Below are positions 13,589 through 26,118 of a stretch of DNA of 64,000 nt, one piece after another. Position 1 is the stretch's first letter, and each line of letters begins with the position of its first letter. The stretch is taken from positions 14,864,021 to 14,928,020 of the forward strand of contig BSYO01000014.1 of assembly GCA_033239525.1 (NCBI GenBank). The letters are read 5' to 3'. The DNA is from Nepenthes gracilis. Lineage: Eukaryota; Streptophyta; Magnoliopsida; Caryophyllales; Nepenthaceae. A program made the translations under genes and the position numbers. Under the pieces are notes generated by a model. That model was given only the letters and a program-made list of their open reading frames with translations, did not search any database and was not told the origin of the DNA.

Positions 13589-13776
13589 ATTTTGACATTT
13601 CCGATGCACAACAAGAGCATGCATTGGCTATTGAATGACTTGCACCAAGGTTGGCTGCTCTTAGAATTGAACTTTGCCCAGGCTACATGAGTGAGGGTTC
13701 CTTTTGGAAGATATATTTTGTGCTTCTGCATCCTAGAATTTGCAGACATGATGCTGAGCTTTTATCCACTCCCCAA
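13589..13776 (+). CDS. BSD-domain gene exon 2 (carries the TGA)
   Basis: The acceptor is TTTATTTCCAG at 13,578-13,588. The exon completes the split Asp and reads FDISDAQQEHALAIE, then TGA, then LAPRLAALRIELCPGYMSEG, GSFWKIYFVLLHPR and HDAELLSTPQ. The donor GTAAGA at 13,777 is near consensus. The Phe-Trp pair typical of the BSD fold (GSFWKIYF) lies after the stop, so translation ending there would lose the core of the domain. CGA to TGA is a C-to-T change at a CG site, as expected from cytosine-methylation decay. Confidence 0.8.
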
Positions 13777-14269
13777 GTAAGATTGTCTGCTTTGACATTT
13801 AAAATCTGATTCTGTTCTACTTCTTATCAATCTTTTTGTGTGTGTTTTGTTTGGAACTATCTCCTTATCACGTCCCACTAAGTTTATGGGTTGGATCTCT
13901 AGAGCATGTGTTTGACCACAATTAAGAGTCCATATTAGCAGGGGATGTTCTTTGTTTGGCTCGCATTGAATTTTAGCTTAAACTAACTGAAAACTTCTGG
14001 TTTGATAATTTTTGAGACTAAACAATTTCTCTTTTGTAACTGAATTCGAATGTTGTTTTCAGTGTGTGCATGTGACATACAGATTAATCAAGCTAAAAAG
14101 TGGGTCGTCTCCATGAATTCTGCCTCCATTCTGCTATTTTGTATGTAGTATCCTCTTTTAAGCTCAAATGTGTAGGATTGTGCCTAATGGTTTGCTTCCT
14201 ATTCTTATTTGGTCTTCATTTAACAGCACAAAACTCCACTCCTTATAGCATGACTGGCCTAATAGTCAT

Positions 14270-16560
14270 CTTTTGATTTTTTTTCCCCTTCAAGTTTGAG
14301 AGGTATTCTTTGATTACACAGGACCTTGAAACACTTCTCCATTTCATCAATCCTACATTAATCGATTCACAATATTCTCATCACTTGCCCTCTCTCCTAA
14401 CCATTAATCCCAGATGTTTGAAATAAGTCTTCTCTGGTAGGCTTTCAGTTCCTATCCCACCTTTCCACCGTGTACTTCTCCATTATTAAATTTGTATTCC
14501 ATAAATTCAGTTTTTGTTCTACCTATTCTAAAACCTTTAGTTTTCAATGTTTATATCCCTACTTTGAACAGTGACCATGACATTTTTTGTCTTATCCGCA
14601 AAAACCATGTCGTCTGTAAAAGTATGCATCAAAAGACATCATCTTAATCAAACTTTATCCATAGCCTAGATAAATAAAAAGGAGATTAAAGTTAAGTCCT
14701 GGTGCAAACCAATCATAATTGCAAAACCCTCGTTCTTCCTTGTGTGTGGCTTTACACAAGTTGTTGTTCCTTTATAAATCTTTTGTAACTTGGATTTATA
14801 TACTGGAAACTCCCTTTTCCCCATCTCTATAATACTTATCTTAAAATCGTGTCGAATGTTTTTGTCTAAATTGATAAACACCAAATGAAGGTTCTTCTGT
14901 CTTTTCCTAAATTGCTTAATGAGACATCTTAGTAGATAAATAGCTTATGTAGTAGACATGCATTGCATAAATCCAAATTGGGTCTTGGTTGTACTCATAT
15001 CTCGCCATAGACTCCATTTAGTTACCATTTCCCTGTAAGTTATTCATATGGCTATTAACTTATTGTCTCTGTAATTTGCATAATTTTGGATATCTCCTCT
15101 GTCATTTTATATGGGCTTCATAACTCTTTCTCTGCTGATCTTGTGCATTATTGCTATTTACAATTTTCTTAAACAATTTAGTTAACCATAAATCCCTCAT
15201 CTCCCATATATTTTCAAGCCTCCAGTCAGACATCCTTTGGTCTGACTGCTTTTCTCATTTTGATCTTTTGAAAGCATCTTTAATTTCCTTTCTTCCAATG
15301 TGCCGATAATGAGTGGATTAGATTTATATCAGAGTCACTGAGCTTTGTAAGCATTATGGTGGTTTCTCTATCTCGATTAAAGTGGTTGTGGCAGTAGCTC
15401 TTCCTTCTCTTTTGATATTCTTATTCGCAGCAAGTACATATTACTCACCATTCTTCATTCATTTCACTAAGTTTAACTTTTTTGTTATTACATCTGGTGC
15501 TTTAGATTGTCTAAAGATATCATTTTCTCTTTCTTTCGAGCTAAGTTTTTTTTTTTTGGGAAGTCCTCATACGCATTAGACATTGCTTCACTTGCTGCCA
15601 TCTTTGCCTCTTTTAGTAGATTATACTTCTCTGAATTTTCACAGTTCTGGAATTATTAAATGTCACATAACAACTTCTCTTAACTTTTAATTTACCATCG
15701 ACTTGTTTGCACCACCACCCAACCTTTTTTTTCTGTCATTGTACTCTCCCATTTGATTTAGCTAAAATCTCTTTTGATGTTCTTTGACTGCAATTAGCCA
15801 TAGCATCCACATCTTAGTTTTATTACCCTCAAATCCTAAGTGCCATCCTTTGTGTATTTTCTCTATATAGACTTCACAGAACCTAAAGTCTTGCCATTTA
15901 GTTCTTAGTCAATTGTGTACTTTGCAATATTCCTTTTCAATTTAGTAAGATGCAAATCCAAAACCTGCAGACTATGTTCTGTAGTGAAACTTTTCCTAGG
16001 AATGCTCTTATAATCATTGCAATATGAACAATCTCTTTTCTGATAATAATTAAACAGACTTTTGCATGGGCCACTTTTATATGTGAACAAATGCTCCTCT
16101 ATATTCTTGAAAAACGTGTTAGCTATTATAAGATCATAAGCCACGTCAAAATTGAAATTTCCTTTTTCCTTCATCTCTTTTCCCATAGCCTTAGTCTCCA
16201 AGCACGCTTGTGTAATTATTGGCATCTTGTCCAAAATGGCCTTTTAATCCCTGTCTCTAAAAATCAATAGTCCATGGAATTTCTTGGATCATTTCATCCA
16301 GGTACTCCTAGAATTTTGTTTTCAATTGTTTGACCAACCCTACTTAAGTGGATATTCAGCAATAATATTTAGGGTTTCTTCTCCTAGCAGCATTGTAATA
16401 GCCATTATTTTATCTCTACTTTTTCTTCTCAGTTAATTACTTTCTCTTTCTACTCATTAATCTCATGCCAATTCCATTCACATCCCTATACTTCTCAGTG
16501 TAACTTGATTTGTAACTGATCCTCTCTATGACATTGGCTTTTTCTTCCTTTTTTTCATCC
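14270..16560 (-). mobile_element. LINE fossil (endonuclease and reverse transcriptase)
   Basis: Minus-strand fragments match a non-LTR retrotransposon of the RTE-like plant type. An endonuclease part at 15,905-16,234 contains FDVAYDLIIANTFFKN followed by EEHLFTYKSG (family form FAVAYDLxIxNTxFxKRExHLxTFxSG). A reverse-transcriptase part at 14,666-14,884 contains MVFINLDK and EGFAIMIGLHQD, equivalents of VFIDLEKAYD and FPIxIGLHQGSxLSPYLF. Downstream the FADD box survives as TDDMVFADKT, near 14,600. The order on the minus strand is correct (EN then RT). Frameshifts and stops are frequent, and termini and target duplications could not be identified. Confidence 0.65.
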
Positions 16561-17101
16561 TTCTCAGAGTACATGTGGAATTATACGACATGTAAATAAA
16601 AAAAAAGCCAAAAAAATCCTAAGATTAGTCAAATCTCCTGTCAAGAATTCTAAAGGATGAATCAACCTGCTATCTCAATAGAAAAATTAAGAGAAGCATG
16701 AAAGTATTCATCAGCAATGTAGTCTTTCCTTTATGAGCAAAAAAAAAAAAAAAAAAAATCTATGAAAGTATTCAGATCCTTGTTATTTTCTTTGACTTTC
16801 CTTCACTTTGCCATTGTCCAAAATGTCATGCAAACAAAATAAATCAGATTTACTGTCAAAATTATTCCATAGACCAAGGAAAGTATGCTGATTTATAGGA
16901 TCTCAGACAAATACTAGAGGTTGAAGAGTGACTGCTAGCCATGAGGCGGATGTGGTCAATGGATAAAGTTGCTTAGTATACATCTCTAGTGCTACTACAT
17001 TGCTTGATTTAGTGATATGATTACTGTTGGATTACTCCATTCCTATATCTACTACACGTATGATATTTTCACATATGGAATTGTCAGGTAGGGTAGTATA
17101 A

Positions 17102-17848
17102 TGTTCACTTGAAACTCGCTCGAGTGTTGCAATTCATTGAAGCTTTGCACAAGATTTATTCAAGCAAAATACATTCTTACGAATAGAACGGCACCACGCT
17201 TGCGAGCCTAAGGGGCACATGAACGCAGGTTAACAGAATGAGAGATGCAAGTGCGCACCCAAGGGACATATGTGCGTTGTACATACTATTTTTATGCATA
17301 TGATGTGCACCTGATTGGCGCACATGCGCGTAGCTCTAGATATAAATTCCTGTGCAATTCTATGTCATTCATTACACAACTTTTGTAATCCTTAGGCAGT
17401 CTCTGAGAAAGTGAGGAAAGACAAAGGAGAAGATTCTTGCCATCCTTCTGAGCTTTGATTCTTATTTCGACATTCACTATGCATGGGTATGTTATCCTCT
17501 ATTGTTGTTTTGGACATTTTTATTGGTGATTCTCTTCCTTTTTCATCTCTTGTTGTATTTGTCTTAGTTTAACAATATTATGATTTACTTGTAGTTGATG
17601 TATTTAAACTCATAATTTATAGTGAAATTGTACAGACCTCTGGTCTCATTGTTTTACCCTTCAATTTAAGGGATTTCCACGAGAAATTTGGTGTGCTTTT
17701 CTTTTGCTAGTTATTATTGTGGTTATTGTGACTGTATATATTGTCATTTTGTCTTCTCGCATTTTTAACCAACGGGCTCAGTTTTCGATCCTTGGAGAGA
17801 TTAGTTCTCAACTTGCTTGCGAAGCTTTGGTGTGTCTTGGGCGTAACA
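17102..17848 (+). repeat. 5' LTR of the intronic Copia (747 bp)
   Basis: It begins TGTTCACTTG and ends CTTGGGCGTAACA, just before the primer-binding site. It shares ordered blocks with the right LTR: ACATACTATTTTTATGCA, ATTACACAACTTT, CTTGCCATCCTTCTG, CCCTTCAATTTAAGGGATT and CCAACGGGCT. Confidence 0.8.
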
Positions 17849-17850
17849 AA

Positions 17851-17864
17851 TGGTATCATTCAGC
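17851..17864 (+). other. Primer-binding site of the intronic Copia
   Basis: TGGTATCATTCAGC lies two bases after the left LTR. It resembles the plant Copia primer-binding site TGGTATCAGAGC, which pairs with the 3' end of initiator methionyl-tRNA. It fixes the plus orientation. Confidence 0.65.
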
Positions 17865-18299
17865 AATGATTTATCCTCGGAGAAACAGGTAGCTTATATT
17901 GTTTGTTGCTTGGATTAATAGAGAGCTTAAACAAAATGATTTATTTGAATGGTAGTAATGATGATATATGAAGGAGTAAGATGAAGTTTCTTTTGTTCAT
18001 AAAGACCTTTCATCTTCCGATATTCTTTACATAGAAGTCGGAATCTAAATTTGATGAGGATTGGGATTTTGAATACGAACAAATTTGTGGGTACACGAAC
18101 AAATTTGTAGATGACAACGTCTACATTTACATTCAAAATGAAAAGCATGCAAGGGCTCTATGGAAGAAACTCAAAATGTTTTATGCTTTGAAGACAAATA
18201 ACAACATGCTCTATCATGTGATGAAATTGATGAAAGTGACATACCGATAAGGGGCTTCTATTGCCAATCATCTCAACTAGTCCCAAAGGTAGTGTTGAT

Positions 18300-18803
18300 C
18301 AATTGAATGGCATGGGCATTAAATTTGACGGTGAGTTGCTAGGCTTGTAGTTGTTGGCCAAATTACTGGATTTGTGGGAGGTTATCTGTATAACCATTAC
18401 TAACACCGCCCCAAATGGCGTAGTGACATTGGAGATGGCAAAGGGTGCGGTCTTAAACGAGAAAATGAGGAAATCTCAAAGATGCACCTCTTCGCATTTG
18501 AAAGTACTTGTCTTGGAGTCACAAGAAATAGGCAAGTAGAAAGGTCTTAAATTAGATGAGGAGTCGGAGCAAATTGAGATCGATGTATCAAAACCTTAAA
18601 TGTCACCGTTGTGGAAAGAAAGTCCATATCAAGAAGCACCTGTGCAAATGGAAGCGTGAGAATGGTAAGAGCAACAACAAGAGGACTGAGAAGTCTCGAG
18701 ATGATGATAGAGCATCGATTGTTGCCAAGTTATTATATAATAGTCTGGATTGACTACAATATAACTAGAATTAGATGAAATCAAGAAGAACTAAGGAAGA
18801 ATT
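18300..18803 (+). pseudogene. Copia gag remnant with zinc knuckle
   Basis: Fragments in two frames. NTAPNGVVTLEMAKGAVLNE (within 18,351-18,539) and ESQEIGK parallel the gag of the 29.1-kb element (NTTPEGIVTLEMANGAILNE, ESREMSRG). A zinc knuckle at 18,601-18,645 reads CHRCGKKVHIKKHLC, a CCHC box with one extra residue before the last Cys. The following basic tail and KLLYNSLD lead to the point where the nested LTR element interrupts the frame. Confidence 0.65.
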
Positions 18804-21235
18804 TGAGAAAGAGAAGAAAGAGGGCACTGGTAGAGAGAGAAAATAAAGGAAAAGAGTAAGGGGTCTTGGGAGAATCATCTCACAAAGATAATGAGGAACT
18901 CTTACATTTCATTCATCATTCCATACCTTTTACCATATTCTAGCTGGATCCCACTAAGCTCTATATATAGGCCTCAATAATCCTCCTAATCCTTAATACC
19001 GAATAGTCTTCCTTCTTATTTCCTATTTACATGACAGCTATTGTCTTTGAGGATGTTGTAATGTTTCTTATGTAAATGTCCTAACTATTACATCACTGAA
19101 GGCTAGGTACACTTACACTATGTTATACCATTATATTCTATATACTACCATAATGTATTGCTTATTTCTCAAATAATATTGTGAGCCTATATATGAATCT
19201 ATCCATCCCATGATCGTAAGGCAGTGATTCATGGCTTGTATCAGATTATTAATGAAAACACGGCCCTTTAGCTTGCACCATTTGAGGATTAAGAATCTGA
19301 AATTGTGTTTCATCCTTTGCTGACAAAAATTGTCTGTGTGCAACTTGTTTCAATGATGCTGCTTTTGGTGATTTTGATTTGCTGAGTTTTGTTACTTCGA
19401 TGGGTGTGTTTCCACTTTTAGTATTAGTTTTGTGGTGCTTCTGTTGTGGTGTTTGTAGACTTCCATGAAATTGCTCTTGAATTATCACCTTATGCTGAAT
19501 CTTTTTTATTTGTGCTCCTTGCTGAACTGTGGTGGTGATAGATGTGTCAGTTTGTTGGTTAGAGCCCATATTGGTGAGGTTGCATTTACAGATGATTGGT
19601 GGGAGACTTGAGAAACATTTTCCAGATAGTTGAAGGTGTTGTGGGATTGTAAACTCATTCTTATATCAGATACAAAGCACCCTACTTGGCCTTCATTTTG
19701 TCGAATCGTTCCATAATAGTTTAATATTGCTGTAGAGCTAGTTGTTGCCTTTGTTCCTGCAGTTTCAATTGCAGCTGTTGAAATTGCTCCACCATGAACT
19801 CCATGTTGATGGTTTGCTGGTGTTGCTGTGGTGCTCAAAAATCAGTAGCTGATTCTTCAGTTTGCTGGTGTAAGGGGTGAGAATCACATGTTGCTGATGA
19901 AGAAGTTGTTGTTATTGGTAGTGTGTCAATTGTAGCTTAAGAATTGCTGATTGATGTAGCTGGTTGCCTTCATTGCTGATTTGCTGCTGGAAGTATAATT
20001 AGTGGCAACGCAAGTTCTACAAGCAAAACAGAACTGAATTGATAAAAAAATTACAGTTCTGAGCTTGCATAGGAGACTGTTGCTGCAACTTGTGAACTAT
20101 AAAATTCAAAATTACTGATAATAAGGAAGTTGCTGTTGTGATAGTTGCTCCAATCAGTCAAACCAACCAGTATGAAGCCACTTCCGTTTGCTGTGATATT
20201 GTGTTGTAGTGGAACTAAACGGGTAACAAATCTGTCGCTGAAGTTGTTGCAGTATCCTAACTGAATTCTGGTGCAGCTACTCTCCTGTTTTGCATATAAT
20301 TTTCTGATACAGAATGCAAGATTAACTAGAAAGATGAGAAGCAGAAACTAATCACAACTTCCATCCTGTTGTTGATGCCTAATATGAAGATCTGCTGCTG
20401 TTGATGCAGCAGTCCAATACGAAGAATTTGCATAGCTTGATCTTGAAGCTCTGAAATATAAAGTGTGCAATTGAAATGAGACTTGTAACCCCATTTGCAG
20501 CAAGTTGAAGAATCGAAGTTGCGGTCTGATCTTAGCAAGGAGGCAGGCTGATGAACTTTTAAGAATCAAGATTCAAGAACTCCACGGAGGCTGCAATTTC
20601 AAAATAGCCAAAACTTCTTGTAGAAACCTGGAATCTGAATCTTCTGGAACACCAAGAACATTCTGAATTTGCTTATCAAAATAAGAGTGATTGGAGCAGA
20701 GTTCTTGCTAATGTTTCAGGTGGAAGAAGGCAGGCACGTAATATAACAATTGAATATGCGAGTACAGCATAGACAAACTTCAATTGCCTACTGCCTCTCC
20801 TAAGAATCCAGGAAAGCCCAAATTTGTTATTACCGATGCATTACGGATGCTGAACTTGACTATCAAGAAATGTTTGCAGAAACATGTAGTTTGCCTATAT
20901 ACCAATTGAACAATAGAACAGAATGCTGATATTTTTGTGTTGTTTTCCAAAAAAAACAAAAAAAGATTGTGGATATTTGGTGATCAAAAATACAATTTTT
21001 TAAGAATAGAGAAAGAGAAGAAAGGGAGCACGGGTAGAGAGAGAAAATAAAGGAAAAGAGAAAGGGGGCTTAGGAGAATCACCTCATAAGGATAATAAGG
21101 AACTCATACACTTCATCATTCCATACCTTTCACCATATTATAGCTGGTTCCCACTAAGGCTCTATATATAGGCCTCATTAATCCTCCTAATCCTTATTAC
21201 CAAAATAGCCTTCATTGTTCACTATTTACATGACA
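18804..21235 (+). mobile_element. Nested non-autonomous LTR element, 3' LTR truncated
   Basis: A direct repeat (18,804-19,036 and 21,007-21,235) with a shared TCTATATATAGGCCTCA TATA-box region flanks 2.0 kb. The surrounding Copia reading is interrupted between gag (ending near 18,780) and the post-gag protease region (resuming near 21,240). After the left repeat, the sequence to about 19,215 still looks like LTR and is followed by a primer-binding-site-like TTGTATCAGATTATT at 19,219, so the right LTR seems to lack its 3' part. The interior has CTGTTG-type triplet repeats giving Gln/Thr/Ala-rich open frames on the minus strand (19,249-19,838), with no recognisable polymerase. Confidence 0.6.
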
Positions 21236-22265
21236 CAAGTCCGATCTTCTCATTGTGTGTGAAGAAGAAGAGGTTGTCAACATCACCAACCATGAGATGA
21301 GTTGGGTGATTAACAGTGGTGTATCACTCAATGTGACATCGAGGAGAGAGTTTTTTACGTCTTATATGCCTAGCAATTTCACGACATTAAAGATAGACAA
21401 CGACGTGTGTTCGACCACTGGCACTAGCATGAGATTGGCATTAAGGAATGTTTGACATATTCTAGATCTCCTATTTAATCTTATATCAGCTGGAAAACTT
21501 TACAATTAAAGTTATTGTAACACCCATGAGGACTCATGGAAGCTCATTAGAAGGTCTCTAGTGATAAAAGCAGTAAGAAATTGTCGAATTTATATATGTT
21601 GTGGGGCTCAATTACAAATAGTGATGTGAACGTAGCTAATGGAAGTGAATCCTCCAAGTTGAGGCATAAATGACTAAGCCACATGAGTGAGACGGGTTAA
21701 TTGTCTTGCGAAGGAAAGCCTTCTTTTAGGAGTGAAAGAGGCCAAACTGAAGACCTACTCTCACTACATGGCAGGGAAGAAAAGGATAATTTCCTTTTAT
21801 GGAAACTCACACACAAAGAAGACGAGCTTCCTAAAGCTTGTGCACACCAACATACGCAGCCTAAGGAAGGTAAAATGTCTTGGCAGTGCGCTCTACTTCA
21901 TTATTTTTATTGATGATTGCTTGAGAAAGTTGTAGGTGTATTCTTAAAATCAAAGGACCAAACTTTTGAGGTTTTCAAGTAATTTTATGAATGAATCGAA
22001 AGGTAAATGGGAAAGAAGTTAAAGTGTATCCAGATTGATAACTGAGGAGAGTATCTTAGCTCCTTCGATACATATTGTTGTTCATAAGGCATCCAATATC
22101 AAAGGGCTCCGCCCAAGACGTTGCAATTGAGTGGAGTGGCCACAAGAATGAATCGAATATTGATTGAGAGGGTATGGTGTGTCATATCAGAGGCGAAGTT
22201 ACCTAGTATCTTTTAGGGGAAATCTTAAATGCCATGACCCATGTTATCAAATTTTCACCAATGTC

Positions 22266-22575
22266 ACGTTTGGTTGGAGAGAATAAGGTGGGAATAGAAT
22301 TTCTATTTCCTGGAAATAGAAATTCCTCCGTTTGGTTTTAAATTTAATCGGGAATAAATATTCTCCGAGAATTGTTATTTTCACATATGTAGGAATAACA
22401 ATTCCCACGTTTTATTATTATTATTTTATTTTATTATTATTATTATTATTATTAGGTATTATTTTGTTTTATTATTGTTAGTATTTTGTTTATTATTATT
22501 ATTATTATCATTATTATTATTATTTTATTATTATTATTATTAGGTATTATTATTACATATTATTATTATTATTAT

Positions 22576-22645
<70 letters not shown>

Positions 22646-22826
22646 CACTATTCTCACATTATTCATCATATTATTCTACAAACCAAATAATGGAATACTA
22701 ATTTTCACCTTATTTTATTTCAACAACCAAATATGAGAATAGTAATTTTAATTTTATTCTCATCTTATTTTATTCCCTGAAATAACTATTTTATTCCCGC
22801 TTTATTCCATTTCAGCAACCAAACGT
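22266..22826. mobile_element. MITE inserted in Copia integrase, with ATT microsatellite core
   Basis: Ends are ACGTTTGGTTGGAG on the left and CTGCAACCAAACGT-like on the right (…CAGCAACCAAACGT). Their inverted similarity continues inward through GAATAA and GGGAATA blocks for some 40 bases. The integrase frame stops at TTCACCAATGTC before it and continues at GCAAGTGTTCCATTG after it, so the insert is physically defined. The centre (about 22,405-22,660) is an expanded ATT/TTA microsatellite, source of a spurious Ile/Leu-rich frame. No clean target duplication was found, so the superfamily is open. Confidence 0.65.
22405..22660. repeat. ATT/TTA microsatellite
   Basis: A long, slightly imperfect run of TAT/ATT triplets inside the MITE, with occasional GTATTATT and ATC interruptions. 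It is likely to be length-variable between individuals. Confidence 0.9.
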
Positions 22827-23040
22827 ACCGCAAGTGTTCCATTGAACGAGGATGTTCCCAACAAAGTATGGTTTGCAAAGGAGATCACTTACGATGGTTT
22901 GAAAGTGTTCGGATGCAAAGCTTACGTTCATGTTCCAATCGACAAGGGGACCAAGCTTGATTCCAAAACAAGAGAGTGCATCTTCCTTGGTTATAAAGAA
23001 GCAAGTTTGGCTATCGGCTTTACAATTAAGTAGAAAAGAA

Positions 23041-24740
23041 ACTTGTGGGATCAAGGGATGTGTTCCTGGAAAATGAGATAATTGAAGATATTGGCAAGGC
23101 CAAGAAGGTGGTTCCTCACAATGATCGCCTATGTGACATTGAATTGATACCGACGACCCCACCACCCATTGAGATTAAAGACGATGGACATGCAGGTGAT
23201 GTCCTTGCCCATGAGGAGGTGGAAGATGAGTATAATGATGCCCATGATGATATTCATAGTGATATCTTCGAGCCTACATCAGCCATTCCACTCCGGCAAT
23301 TTGTGAGGGATTGACGCCCTTCTATTTACCTACTGGTTAATGAGTATTTGTTGCTTATCGATGGCGAAGAGCCCAAATGCTTCGACGAAACAATAGAGGA
23401 TGAGCACAATGAGTTGATGGATGTTATGCAAGATAAGATGTCATATTTGCATGAAAATCATAGGTTCGAGGTGATGAAGCTGTTAAAGGGCATGCGAGCA
23501 CTCAAAAATAAATGGGCGTATCAAGTGAATTGTGAAAATGGCAATTAGCAACCGAGGTACAAAATAAAATTGATTGTGAAGAGCTTTAATCAACGGAAGA
23601 GTATTAATTTTGAGGAGATCTTCTCATATTGTGCTTAGTTTGGCAGCATGCCTTGATCTAGATGTAGAACAATTTGATGTATGGACGTTCCTCCATGGTG
23701 ACTTGGAGGATGAGTCTCGCATGGAGCAACCGGAAGGATTCATAATTGAGGGGAATGAGCACATGGTTTACCATTTGAAGAAGAGCCTTTACAACCTCAA
23801 ACAAGTTCGGCAATGGTACAAATAGTTTGAATCCATTATGGTAGAGCAGGGCTACCAAAAGACAATTTTGGATCATTGTATTTTTTGCGTAAAGGTTTTT
23901 TTAGGGAGACTTTGTAATCCTCTTACTCTATGTAAATGATATACTCATTGTTGTGAGCAACACATACTAGATTGGCGAATTGAAAAAGTAACTAATTAAG
24001 TCTTTCGTGGTGAAAAACTTGGGACCAAGGAAGCAAATTTTTGGTATAAGAATTTATCGCGATTGAAAGGAGAAAAAATTATAGATGTTCCAAGAAAGTT
24101 ACGTTGATAAAGTAGTTCAACACTTCAATTTGGAGAACTCTAAGTCGGTTGGGACTCCACTCACTAGGCAAAGCCCTTCTACGGAGGAGAAGTTTGAAAT
24201 GAGCAAGGGGTCCTTATGCTTCGGCAGTTGGTAGTTTGATGCACGCAATGGTGTATATGAGGCCGAATATAGCTTACGCAATTGGAGCAGTAAGTCGATT
24301 CCTTTCCAATTCAAGGAAGAAACGTTGGTCCATGGTGAAATGGATTCTTAGATACCTCTAGAATACTTCTATAGTATATGCTTTGGCAACGACAAACCTG
24401 TTTTGATTGGGTTTATAAATGTGACAAGGCAGGCGATATTGGCTCTCAGAAGTCCACTTATAGGTATTTAATCACATATGTTGGAGGAGTGGTATTGTGG
24501 CAATCAAAATTGCAAACATGTATTACATTCTCTACCACTAAAGCCAAGTTTACCGCAGTAATCGAAGCAAGTAAGGAAATGATTTGGATGAAGAAATTCA
24601 TCCATGAGATCAGCTTCAAACAAGAGCGATATATGTTATTTTGCGATAGGTCAAAGCGTAATTCACCTTTGTAAGAACTCATCATTTCATTCTCAATCTA
24701 AGTATATTGAAATGAGATATCATTTGGTGCTGAATGTATT
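23041..24740 (+). pseudogene. Copia reverse transcriptase and RNase H remnant
   Basis: Reverse transcriptase pieces include EDEHNELMDVMQDKMSYLHE and LLKGMRALKNKWAYQV (family LPKGKRALxNKWVF), FNQRKSINFEE, and MVYHLKKSLYNLKQVRQWYK (family SLYGLKQxxRQWY). RNase H pieces include KAGDIGSQKSTYRYLITYVG and TKAKFTAVIEASKEMIWMKK. An SRSKYIEMRYH-type end lies just before 24,720. The frame breaks repeatedly, including stops inside the polymerase core, so the element cannot make its own enzymes. Confidence 0.75.
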
Positions 24741-25513
24741 TGATCCAAGTTTTTGACATTGAGCAAGGTCAAGATGGACAATAATGGCTTAGACATGTTG
24801 ATGAAGGCCATGCAAAGACGAAAACTTGAAGTGTGCCAAGAGATAACAGGGGATGTTGATTTTTTCGCATATCACATGATGTTCACTCGAAGCTTTCTCA
24901 AGCAACGCAGTTCATTAAAGGTTCGCACGAGATTTGTTCGACTGAAATACAATCCTGTGGACAGAATAGACACTGCTCATACACGTTTAAGAGGCACACA
25001 AGCGCATGTTAATAGAATAAGAGACACACATGCATGACACATACTATTTTTATGCACATGATGCACGCTTGATGATTACACTAGCACATAGCCCTAGGTA
25101 TAAATTCTTGCACGATTTGTAAGTCATTTATTACACAACTTTGGCAATCTTGGACAGCCAACTTGAGAGAGAAAAGGGAGGGAAGAAGGAGAAGACTCTT
25201 GCCATCCTTCTGGGTTCTAATTTTTGTTTCGACATTCACCACGCGTTGATATGTTATTTTCCATTGTTGTTTTGAAAATTTTTACCAATTGTATACTTTT
25301 ATTTTTATTTCTTATTGTATTTGTCTTGATTTGCCGATATTATGGTGAAACCAAAGAACATACTTATAGTTAGCGTAATCAAATTTATAATTTATAGTGG
25401 AATTATGCGGACCTTAAGTTCCTTAATTTTACCCTTCAATTTAAGGGATTCTCATAAAAAATTTAGTATACCTTTATTTTTGCTAATTATTGTTGTAGTT
25501 ATTGTGATTCTGC

Positions 25514-26087
25514 TAGTGTTATTAAATGTGCCATATTGGCATGGCCCATTCTTTCAAGCTAGCAAGACACGTGGCCTGCTTATGTTGGCCGGGTATGCCT
25601 CCAAGCCATGCTGTACCAAGCACGACTCTATTATAAGTAATAAAAAATATATAAAAAAAATAAAAAGTGCACAAAGTATTATAAAAAATATATCATATTT
25701 TATTTATTTTATTGAATATTTATAATATTAGAATTTTTAAAAAGTAGAAAAAAATATATCTTATAATTTAAATAGAATATTCATATATGAGTGTTGATGA
25801 ATTTTATACATATCTGCTCCTAAGTTCCTTTCTCAGGCTTCTTTAGATTTCTATATCAGCCTCTTTTTCTGTTATCTAAACCCTTGTCCTCTCCTGTCCT
25901 CTTACCCTGACCGTAACCCTAAACCTAATTTCTACTGCCATGGCCACCACTTTGTTTACTTGTCCACTTTACTCTCTCCATGGTACTCTCTCATGCTCCA
26001 AATAAATAAATAAATAAATAAGTACATGCATGCATACATACATCCATACATACATCCATACATATATATATATACATACATCCATAC

Positions 26088-26118
<31 letters not shown>

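Larger units (their letters stand above)
21236..23040 (+). pseudogene. Copia protease and integrase remnant
   Basis: It resumes the host Copia after the nested insert. MSWVINSGVSLNVTSRREFF matches the protease active-site region (family WVIDSGAS, here with Asn for the catalytic Asp), followed by integrase traces (LKTYSHYMAGKK near 21,750, IFIDDC near 21,910). The frame is interrupted by the MITE at 22,266-22,826 and resumes with NEDVPNKVWFAKE and FGCKAYVHVPIDKGTKLDSK, then ECIFLGYKEA. Stops and frameshifts occur throughout. Confidence 0.7.

Noticed and set aside
22486..22701. Ile/Leu-rich open frame
   Set aside because: It is translation of the ATT microsatellite inside a MITE.
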